Below, piece after piece: positions 26,755-33,823 of a DNA stretch of 64,000 nt. How positions within the stretch are numbered: the stretch's first letter is position 1; every line of letters starts with the position of its first letter. Position numbers and translations under genes: made by a program. Source of the stretch: Citromicrobium bathyomarinum (GTDB taxonomy: Bacteria > Pseudomonadota > Alphaproteobacteria > Sphingomonadales > Sphingomonadaceae); contig NZ_JAINWL010000001.1 in NCBI RefSeq assembly GCF_021021475.1, positions 310,001 to 374,000 on the forward strand. The letters run 5' to 3'. Under the pieces are notes generated by a model, which worked only from the letters and a program-made list of their open reading frames with translations, was not told where the DNA came from and did no database searches.

Positions 26755-28059
26755 ATGCTCCAGACGATCCAGCCTCGTCCCGCCGCCAGCGCGGCGCAAG
26801 CTCCGTCGATCGCCGCCGCCAACGGCTTCGGTCACATCAAGCACATGCTCGACCAGGGCCGCGATGTGTCTATCGTCAACTGGTCGGACAGCCTGTCCAA
26901 CTCGCGTGAAAGCCCGCGCGAATTCATCTTCCGCCTCGCCGACGTGATCGCCACCCACCCCAGCCAGCCGACCGTGCTGGTCACGACCTGGGCCGACGGT
27001 GTCTATGGCGGCGCAACCACCGAAGCGGTTGGCAGCGGACCGACCGTGCGGATCCGCAACTTCGCCGTGGCGGGCGGGCAAATGGCCCACGGGCTCGGCA
27101 CACTGTGGCGCGACAGCGGCCTCGCTGATGAGACGCCGGACCTGCTGACCATCTGCCACGGGCACAATCATGTGGTCGGCACCACCGACGAACAGGTGCT
27201 GGGCGAATTCCTCACCGCGCTGGAATACTACCGCCTCGCCCATCCCGGTGTGCCGATCGTCGCGCTGCTGCAGAACCCCCGCGCGGACGGCTCCGCGATG
27301 GACCGTGCGGTCGATGCGTGGCGGCGGGTTGCGCGACTGCGCGATATCGCGCTGATCGACGCGCACACGCCCTATCTTGCAGCGGGCAAGCCGTCCGCGT
27401 GGTTTGCCGATGGCGATCCGGTGCACCCCAGCGACGCGGGTATCGAAGCGGCATACCTGCCCGCGATCCGTGGTCTGTGGGATGCCGCCCCCGCCCGGGC
27501 AGCGCTCGGTCCGCCATCGACCCTTTGCGGGCTCGACCCGGCGCTCAACCTGATTCCAAATGGCGACTTCTCCCGCTTTGATGGCGCGCTGCCCGATGGC
27601 TGGGTGGCCGCATCCGGGGTGACCGCCAGCAAGGAGCCGGGGATCGTGCGCGACCGTGCGCTGGGCCATTCGCTCAAGCTCGCCAGCACTGGCGGCACTG
27701 TGTTCCTCAACCGCATATCCCATACCCTGCCCGATTACGGCCACGCACCTCTGCGCGGCAAACCGGTCTCGCTGTTCGGCTGGGTGTACAAACCAACGGG
27801 CGCGCCGCACACGCTGGGCGCAATCACGCTGGAGGCGCTGGCCCCTGCGGGCGGATCCGCCGCCTGCACGACCCGGCCGCTTGCGCAGGATCAGGGCAAT
27901 GCCTGGGTGCCGTGGGCGATCTGCGGGCTGATGGTGCCAGCGGAGTGCTACGAGATCACCGTGCGCCTGCACCACGACACGGCGGCAGCTACCGCCAGCC
28001 AGCCCGTGTATTTCCAGGGAATCACGCTGGTGCCGGGCTACCTCCCGCGCGGGCTGTAG
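26755..28059 (+). CDS. SGNH/GDSL-like hydrolase with C-terminal jelly-roll-like domain
   Basis: Protein of 434 residues. The N-terminal part has the four SGNH blocks: NWSDSLSNS (nucleophile Ser in a GDS-like motif), NFAVAGG (Gly), CHGHNHVVG (GxND-like) and DGDPVHPSDAG (Asp-His pair). From about residue 265, LIPNGDFSRFDGALPDGWVAASG begins a beta-sandwich of the carbohydrate-binding CBM4/9-like kind. Such enzymes remove acetyl or acyl groups from polysaccharides or esters. No signal peptide is visible, so export, if any, would be non-Sec. It is paired with the small gene upstream and lies next to a secreted GH114/RTX protein, suggesting a polysaccharide-related patch. Confidence 0.8.
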   Translation: MLQTIQPRPAASAAQAPSIAAANGFGHIKHMLDQGRDVSIVNWSDSLSNSRESPREFIFRLADVIATHPSQPTVLVTTWADGVYGGATTEAVGSGPTVRIRNFAVAGGQMAHGLGTLWRDSGLADETPDLLTICHGHNHVVGTTDEQVLGEFLTALEYYRLAHPGVPIVALLQNPRADGSAMDRAVDAWRRVARLRDIALIDAHTPYLAAGKPSAWFADGDPVHPSDAGIEAAYLPAIRGLWDAAPARAALGPPSTLCGLDPALNLIPNGDFSRFDGALPDGWVAASGVTASKEPGIVRDRALGHSLKLASTGGTVFLNRISHTLPDYGHAPLRGKPVSLFGWVYKPTGAPHTLGAITLEALAPAGGSAACTTRPLAQDQGNAWVPWAICGLMVPAECYEITVRLHHDTAAATASQPVYFQGITLVPGYLPRGL

Positions 28060-28080
28060 GACCTCCCGCGCGTCTCGGCC

Positions 28081-28624
28081 CTAGCCTTCGAAGTCGGCGA
28101 CCTTGACGGTCCGCCGGATATCTTCCGAGGCGGGGCCGATCGCGGCGGGCTGGCGGATGCCGGGCCGCACGCACACATCGTAAAGCTCGGTCAGGATACC
28201 TTCAAAGTTCATCGAGTGGACGATGCTGCCATTTCTGGTGTCGATGAAATAGAGGCCGGTGCGCGGGGTCATCTTGCGCTCAGCCAGTTCCTCGTCGAGC
28301 TTGAGCCCGCTGAAGGTCTTGTTGTCGCGCGGGAGCGACATGCCGACCACCGCGATCTCGCGCATGAAGGCGAGCCTGCGCAGGTAGCCGGGGCAGAAGG
28401 CGGCCGGGACGAACGCGCCCTTGTCCATATCGACATAGCCGAAGTGCCCTTCGCCGCTGTGCAGCCACAGCCGCCCGTCGCGCCAGCGCAAAGAGTGCGG
28501 TATGAACAGGCCTTCCCCCAACCACCTTGCCGCCCTCGATCTCGATCACCACGCCACCGTCGCGCCGATGGCCGCGCCATCCGTCGAAGGTGTCGGACTG
28601 GCTGACGGCGGTGACGAAAGCGCT
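28081..28624 (-). pseudogene. TIGR03032/DUF4915-family remnant, truncated and frameshifted
   Basis: The C-terminal half of a TIGR03032-type beta-propeller-like protein. From the right, one frame reads AFVTAVSQSDTFDGWRGHRRDGGVVIEIEGGKVVG. It then shifts at the C5 run 28515-28519 (G5 on the coding strand) to a second frame reading GEGLFIPHSLRW, AAFCPGYLRRLAFMREIAVVG, SLPRDNKTFSGLKLDEEL and ELYDVCVRPGIRQPAAIG. Removing one G joins the frames. An in-frame TGA lies at 28625-28627, and the N-terminal half of the family (normally about 150 residues more) is absent. Short family-like bits upstream (AEGEA, then DFVAMHV) lie in other frames, suggesting further decay. It abuts the stop of the large exoprotein gene. 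Confidence 0.75.
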
Positions 28625-28634
28625 TCACCTTCGG

Positions 28635-31600
28635 CTACATGACATGCATCGCGACGAAGTCCATGTCCGGCCCCGCAGGCCCCGGGCCAAGAGGATGGAG
28701 GGTCGGCGCCCGGTCGGCAAAACCATGTGCTCCGTGCGAAACCGCGCCGGCCTCGACAGGCCCGGCGAAGAGCTCGGCCCATTGCGGCAGAGGAGAGCCT
28801 GCCTGCGATTGGGCGTCCTGCCCGATCTGCCGGCTCTGGCGCACCCACTCGACATTGGCGCGCGCCACATAGGCGCCCGCCCCGCCGAACCCGACCAGAT
28901 CGGACAGTCCATCGCCGTCGATATCGGCGACGAAGCGGGGAAACCGGTCGTTGCTCGACCAGCTGCCACCGGCATCGCTTTGTCCGAAGGAATCGACCAT
29001 CCGCGTGGTATCGCCGAAGGTGCCGTCGCCGCGCCCCAGCGCTACGTAGGTGCCGTCTCCGCCGAAGCCGATAATATCCGCCACCCCGTCGCCGTTCACA
29101 TCGCCCAGCGTGCGCGGATAGCGGTCTGCGGTCGACCAGCCGCCGCCAACATCGGCATAGCCGAAGCCCGCTATGCCGAGCATCATGCTGCCAAAGCTCC
29201 CGTCGGACTGCCCCAGCGCGACGTAAGTGCCGTTGGCCGCGAAGCCGACGATATCCGCGCGTCCGTCGTTGTTTACGTCGGCAAGCACACGCGGGAAGCG
29301 ATCGTCCGACGACCAGCCGCCGCCCGCATCCGAAGCGCCGAACCCGTTCAGCGCAAGCTGCGTCGCGCCGAAGCTGCCATCCGACTGGCCGAGCGCGACA
29401 TACACGCCCGCGCCGCCGAAGCCGACCAGGTCGCCGCGCCCGTCGCCGTTCACGTCCGCCACGGTTCTGGGGTAGGTGTCCGCGCTGGTCCAGCCGCCCG
29501 CAGCATCGCTCGCGCCGAAGCCTGCGTAGGCGAGCGTGGCAGGCCCGAAAGCGACCGCCTGCCCCGAAGCCGGAGCCTGGCCGAGCGCGATCGACACGCC
29601 CGCCGAACCGAACCCGATCAGATCCTGCAGCCCGTCTCCGTTCACATCGGCAAGGGTGCGCGGGTAGAGATTGTCGTTCGCCCAGCCGCCCGCAGCATTG
29701 CTCGCGCCGAAACCGTTACAGGCGAGGAAGGTCTCTCCGAAGGTGCCGTCACCATTGGAAAGCGCCGCAAACAGCCCTGCACTGCCGAAGCCGATCAGGT
29801 CCGCCCGGCCATCGCCGTCGATATCCGCCACGCCGCGCGGATAGGTCGTGTTGTCCGCCCAGCCGCCTGCCTCAGGCGCGTAGCCGAAGCCTGCATAGCC
29901 CAGGCTCACCGAGCCGGTGGTTATTTCCTGCACATAGGTGCCGTCCGAAAACCGCAGCTGCTCGATACGAACCAAATCATCGGTCCCGTCCGGCCCGGAA
30001 ACCTGCACATGCCCATTCGCGAGCTGTGTGATCGTGTAGTCGCTGCGCCTGCCGTCAAACCTTGCGGTATCCACCCCGGCACCGCCGTCGAGCACGTCAT
30101 CGCCGCCCTCTGCGTGAATAGTGTCGTTGCCCGAAGTGCCGATGACGGTTTCGTTGCCATCCCCCAGGCGCAGCACCGAGACTTCTTCGATCCCGGTAAT
30201 CGATGTGCCGTCGATGAGGGTTACGGTGCTGCCCGAAGTGATGGCCGCCAGGTCGATCGTGTAGTCGAGCCCACTTTCGCCCAGCCACAGCTCCAACGTG
30301 TCGTACCCGCTGCCGCCATCGATGATGTCGAGCGGTCGGCCGATGATGAGATCGTCACCGGCGTCACCGAAAAGCTGATCGACGGAGTAGTCATCGTAGC
30401 CCGGCGACACTTCCCCGCCGTTGAGGCGATCATTCCCATCACCACCGCGCAAAATGTCCGCTCCGGCACCGCCATAGATGTCGTCGTCTCCTCCCCCGCC
30501 GTCGATCGTGTCGTTCCCGCCAGGGAAGTTGTAGGAATCGCCCTGAAGGATATCATTGCCCGCGCCGCCGATGACGACGTCGTCGCCCGATCCGAAGGTG
30601 ATGACGAACCTCTCGAAATCGGTCAGCGTGACCGCGAGGTTCCCGACCCCGCCGACATTGAGCACGACGGAGCCGGTGTCCGCTTGCGAAAGATCGACGT
30701 TCACTCCGAGGTCGTTGTGGGTGGTAAGAACCGAGCCGGCAACCCAGGGAACCCACATGATCCGCATATCGACATAGGCCGTGTCGAAGCCTGAGCCGCC
30801 GTCGGCGAGACTGTCGTAGCCGACGTAGATCCGATCATCGCCGCCTTCTCCGTAAAGGGCGTCTGGTCCGTTCTCGATCACGAAAGGACCGTGAAGCGCG
30901 GGGCGGGTGACTTCGGCACCTTCGGCGAAAAAGGCGCGCATGCCCGTATTGGTGCTGCCCGCAATCAGATCGTTCCCGCCCCCGCCATAGGCTGTGTCCG
31001 CACCCTCGCCGGTCAGAATGATGTCATCGCCATCGCCCCCGCGCAGCGTGTTCGGGCCATTGCCGCCTTCGATGAGGGTGCCGGTCGTGGCGGTCTGACG
31101 CTCGAACGGGACGAAGGTGTCGTAGGCGGATGACGGGGCGTAGAAGGCCGGCCCGTAGCCGTGCAGATCGTTTAGGGGCAGCGGCCCGCTAGCTCCGGTG
31201 GGAAAGCTCCCGTCCGACTGGACAACCAGGAGATGGTCCCCGAACACAGCGGCGGCCCGGTCGAGTGCGGCCTGGTTGGGCATATTGTCCAGCAGATACC
31301 AGTCGACCGCATCGCGATACTGGTCGGCGATCGCTCCGCTCGCACCCCCCGGCGAGTTGTCGGGCATATAGGGATCGGTCGATGCGATCAGCACCGCGTC
31401 CGGATTGATACTGTCCATCACGCCCCGAATTCGGGTGACGAACTCGGTCATCGCCTGTGCCTGCGCGGCAAGTTCGTCGCGGGCGGCAGCGGTGGCAGGC
31501 TCTCCGTTCAGCGAGACATATCGCTGGTAGTAAGTGTTCACATCGTCGAGAAAGATCGCGTTGAAGCCACGCTCGGTAAGCAGGAACGTGACCTGATCGA

Positions 31601-31967
31601 CCACGATCTGCTGCCAGTCCGGATCGGTGAAATCGACCAGCCGCCCGTAGTCGTTGGTGGGTGCACCCTGAAGAAAGGCAGGCGCGGTGGCGGCAACGGG
31701 ATTGAGATCGTCATCAGTCGAGTTACCCGCTGAAGTCCAGTCCGGATTCCAGTATCCGCGCGCAGTGTCGGTCACCCCGACATTGACGTAACCCGCGACC
31801 AAACGGCCCTGCGCGATCAGATTGGCTGCCTGCTCCGCACTTAGCTGCTCTGTTACCCGCGGCGAATCATCGCCATCACCCTCGGTGATGATGAGGTCGG
31901 CGTCGGCAGACAAAAAATCTGCGTAATTCACGTTTGAATACTGAATGATGAAGCTTGAAACTGGCAT
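28635..31967 (-). CDS. Mosaic exoprotein: GH114-like, RTX repeats and FG-GAP/VCBS repeats
   Basis: Protein of 1110 residues without a Sec signal, as expected for type I secretion. Residues 1 to about 240 resemble the GH114/TM1410 endo-alpha-1,4-polygalactosaminidase fold: VAGYVNVGVTDTARGYWNPDW and GFNAIFLDDVNTYYQRY, with candidate catalytic Asp near 138. Residues about 297-630 carry RTX calcium-binding nonapeptides (LRGGDGDDI, YGGGGNDLI, GGAGNDILQGD, GGAGADILRGGDGNDRL). Residues about 687-1036 are six repeats of the FG-GAP/VCBS kind (ADVNGDGRGDLVGFGGAG). The last 70 residues do not resemble the repeats. The start at 31967 has GGAGG upstream. No type I transporter genes adjoin it. It probably cleaves or binds a galactosaminoglycan-type polysaccharide outside the cell. 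Confidence 0.85.
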   Translation of the reverse strand: MPVSSFIIQYSNVNYADFLSADADLIITEGDGDDSPRVTEQLSAEQAANLIAQGRLVAGYVNVGVTDTARGYWNPDWTSAGNSTDDDLNPVAATAPAFLQGAPTNDYGRLVDFTDPDWQQIVVDQVTFLLTERGFNAIFLDDVNTYYQRYVSLNGEPATAAARDELAAQAQAMTEFVTRIRGVMDSINPDAVLIASTDPYMPDNSPGGASGAIADQYRDAVDWYLLDNMPNQAALDRAAAVFGDHLLVVQSDGSFPTGASGPLPLNDLHGYGPAFYAPSSAYDTFVPFERQTATTGTLIEGGNGPNTLRGGDGDDIILTGEGADTAYGGGGNDLIAGSTNTGMRAFFAEGAEVTRPALHGPFVIENGPDALYGEGGDDRIYVGYDSLADGGSGFDTAYVDMRIMWVPWVAGSVLTTHNDLGVNVDLSQADTGSVVLNVGGVGNLAVTLTDFERFVITFGSGDDVVIGGAGNDILQGDSYNFPGGNDTIDGGGGDDDIYGGAGADILRGGDGNDRLNGGEVSPGYDDYSVDQLFGDAGDDLIIGRPLDIIDGGSGYDTLELWLGESGLDYTIDLAAITSGSTVTLIDGTSITGIEEVSVLRLGDGNETVIGTSGNDTIHAEGGDDVLDGGAGVDTARFDGRRSDYTITQLANGHVQVSGPDGTDDLVRIEQLRFSDGTYVQEITTGSVSLGYAGFGYAPEAGGWADNTTYPRGVADIDGDGRADLIGFGSAGLFAALSNGDGTFGETFLACNGFGASNAAGGWANDNLYPRTLADVNGDGLQDLIGFGSAGVSIALGQAPASGQAVAFGPATLAYAGFGASDAAGGWTSADTYPRTVADVNGDGRGDLVGFGGAGVYVALGQSDGSFGATQLALNGFGASDAGGGWSSDDRFPRVLADVNNDGRADIVGFAANGTYVALGQSDGSFGSMMLGIAGFGYADVGGGWSTADRYPRTLGDVNGDGVADIIGFGGDGTYVALGRGDGTFGDTTRMVDSFGQSDAGGSWSSNDRFPRFVADIDGDGLSDLVGFGGAGAYVARANVEWVRQSRQIGQDAQSQAGSPLPQWAELFAGPVEAGAVSHGAHGFADRAPTLHPLGPGPAGPDMDFVAMHVM
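28860..29906 (-). repeat. Six tandem FG-GAP/VCBS coding repeats
   Basis: Six imperfect units of roughly 58 codons each, with the pattern GFGxSDAGGGW, a YPRxLADVNGDGxxDLIGFG core and a YVALGQSDGSFG end. Each DVNGDG is a calcium-binding loop. They would stack as propeller blades; the last unit is incomplete after YVA. Confidence 0.85.
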
Positions 31968-32115
31968 GGTCGCCTCCCCCGAGACCAACCCGATCACCCC
32001 CGGGTCCATCATCGCCCGTTTACCATACTTGGCTGCCGGCCGACGCGAAAAATGGTCCGGCGTGACCGACCGGGAAAACGCCGGTTTGGCGCAAAAAAGA
32101 GCTTTGCTGCGTGCG

Positions 32116-32805
32116 TCAGCCGTGCGTTTCGATGGTGTCCATATGACCGTCCCGGGCCTCGGCTGCCGGTTCGAGCCATCCCGCCGCGTTGGCCAGTGCC
32201 AGCAGGCTGACCGCAAACGCCGGGCCGAACAGAGCGGCGAACAGGCCAAGCTGCAGCGTCAGGATCGCGCCGACAAACGCGCCCGAGAGGATCGCGCCCC
32301 AGATGCTCAGCGGCAGCAGCGCCTGCTTCCACGCGCCGCGTCCCGAAATCGCGTCGGCAATGTCGGAGCCGATGGTCACCACCGCGCTACTGACGAAGGT
32401 GTGGACGGTGAACCCGTTGCTCCCCTGCAAGGCGCGGTTGATCATGCCCATGCCGAATGCCAGCAGGAGCAGCAGGGCGTAATCGCTCCAATGCGACACG
32501 GCACCAGCGCCAGCCAGCCAGAGCACCACGGCCACCGCCGCCAGCGCTGCGGTCTCGCGCAGCCGCGCGCCATTATTGATCAGGCGCGAGACGATCGTGC
32601 CGAGGATGAAGACGAGCACCACCGCCGCAACCATGCCGGCCAGCGCGGTCTTGCCCGAGACGAGATCGGTCACGACCTTGGTCGAGTTGCCGCTCATGAA
32701 AGAGGGAAACGCCCGGACCGGGCCGACCAGCGCGAGAAAGCCGACCGCGTCCACCCAACCGGCCACGAAGTTGAGCGCAAATACGGCCTGCTTGCGCGTG
32801 ATCAC
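32116..32805 (-). CDS. YoaK-family (DUF1275) membrane protein
   Basis: Integral inner-membrane protein of 229 residues, about six hydrophobic segments. It matches the DUF1275/YoaK family: FALNFVAGWVDAVGFLAL near the N-terminus, SFMSGNSTKV, and MGMINRALQGSNGFTVHTFVSSAVVTIG. Function in the family is unknown. The start is GTG 32805, which overlaps the cyoD stop (GTGA), so it is translationally coupled to the quinol oxidase operon. That coupling suggests a role in oxidase assembly or in transport linked to respiration, but this is inference. Confidence 0.87.
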   Translation of the reverse strand: MITRKQAVFALNFVAGWVDAVGFLALVGPVRAFPSFMSGNSTKVVTDLVSGKTALAGMVAAVVLVFILGTIVSRLINNGARLRETAALAAVAVVLWLAGAGAVSHWSDYALLLLLAFGMGMINRALQGSNGFTVHTFVSSAVVTIGSDIADAISGRGAWKQALLPLSIWGAILSGAFVGAILTLQLGLFAALFGPAFAVSLLALANAAGWLEPAAEARDGHMDTIETHG

Positions 32806-33200
32806 TGCCGTGCGCCCGTCCCGTGCGCGGGAGCTTGATGCATCGGTGCATCGCCGCCGCTCGCCTGATGCATGCGCCCGCCAAGGTCGGACATGATGTA
32901 CCACGTGCCGCCTGCCATGATCGCGAGCAGGCAGACGGAGAACAGCACCAGCAGCAGATCCTCCTCGGACTGCGCATCGGCGAGGCTGAGATGGAGGAAA
33001 TTGCGCAGGTGCGCCACGATCTGGATCAGCGCCGCGCCGCAGATCAGGGCGATCTTCCATGTCGTCGGCAGGTCGGACAGCAGGGCGGCAAACGCGCCCA
33101 CGGTCAGCAGCAGGCTGATGACGAAGCCGGTCGCATAGCTCCTGATCTCGCTGGCCGCGTTACCCTGCGGATCGAGTTCTCCAGTATTGGGCCTGGTCAT
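32802..33200 (-). CDS. cyoD: Cytochrome bo quinol oxidase subunit IV
   Basis: Small three-span membrane subunit of 132 residues. The family pattern is visible in SYATGFVISLLLTVGAFAAL, ICGAALIQIVAHLRNFLHL and LLVLFSVCLLAIMAGGTWYIM. It helps assemble CuB and heme in subunit I. The C-terminus is longer than usual, with a Met/His-rich tail (GRMHQASGGDAPMHQAPAHG) that could bind copper; this is worth noting but unproven. ATG overlaps the cyoC stop. Confidence 0.94.
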   Translation of the reverse strand: MTRPNTGELDPQGNAASEIRSYATGFVISLLLTVGAFAALLSDLPTTWKIALICGAALIQIVAHLRNFLHLSLADAQSEEDLLLVLFSVCLLAIMAGGTWYIMSDLGGRMHQASGGDAPMHQAPAHGTGARQ

Positions 33201-33823
33201 GCGAGGGGCACCAGGAAAACGAGCGAGAAGATCCCGACCCAGATGAGGTCGAGGAAATGCCAGAACACGCCGAGCATCGACAGGCGGACCTTGACCACAT
33301 CGTCGAGCCCGCGCGTCGCGATCTGTCCGATCGTCGCGAATATCCACAGAATGCCGGACAACACGTGGATGCCGTGCAGCCCGACCAGCGCCCAGTAGGA
33401 ACTGAGCCAGCCGCTCGCCTGCGGCACGCCGCCCTCGCCCGCCTGGGCGATGAAGTCCTTCACTTCGAAGAACAGGAAGCCCGCGCCGAGCGATGCGCAC
33501 ACCAGCAGCCAGGCGATGATCTTCGCGCGGCCCTGATCGTATTTCAGCGCCAGCGACACGCCCGCATAGGCGATCCCGCCGACCAGCAGGAAAGCGGTCT
33601 GGATCGCCACGCTGGTCAGGTCGAACAAGTCCTTCGGCCCCGGACCGCCCACCATCCCGATGGGATCGAGATAGGAGGCGTAGGAGGCGAAAAGGATGCC
33701 GAAGATGATGAGGTCGCTCATCAGGAATACCCAGAAGCCGAACACGGTCTTCTCGGCGTCTTCGTGCGCCTCCCCATGCGTCGCGCCGAGGTTGAGACCG
33801 GGATAGAGGCCATTGCCGCTCAT
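33197..33823 (-). CDS. cyoC: Cytochrome bo quinol oxidase subunit III
   Basis: Five-span membrane subunit of 208 residues. Family motifs include EKTVFGFWVFLMSDLIIFGILFA, LGAGFLFFEVKDF, HGIHVLSGILW and FWHFLDLIWVGIFSLVFL. It stabilises the heme-copper core and has no redox centre. It overlaps cyoB upstream and cyoD downstream by four bases each (ATGA), typical for a tightly coupled oxidase operon. Confidence 0.95.
   Translation of the reverse strand: MSGNGLYPGLNLGATHGEAHEDAEKTVFGFWVFLMSDLIIFGILFASYASYLDPIGMVGGPGPKDLFDLTSVAIQTAFLLVGGIAYAGVSLALKYDQGRAKIIAWLLVCASLGAGFLFFEVKDFIAQAGEGGVPQASGWLSSYWALVGLHGIHVLSGILWIFATIGQIATRGLDDVVKVRLSMLGVFWHFLDLIWVGIFSLVFLVPLA

Noticed and set aside
28860-29906. 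Tandem repeats as a CRISPR array or DNA satellite
   Set aside because: Units are about 174 bases, imperfect, in frame and encode DVNGDG loops; they are protein FG-GAP/VCBS repeats.
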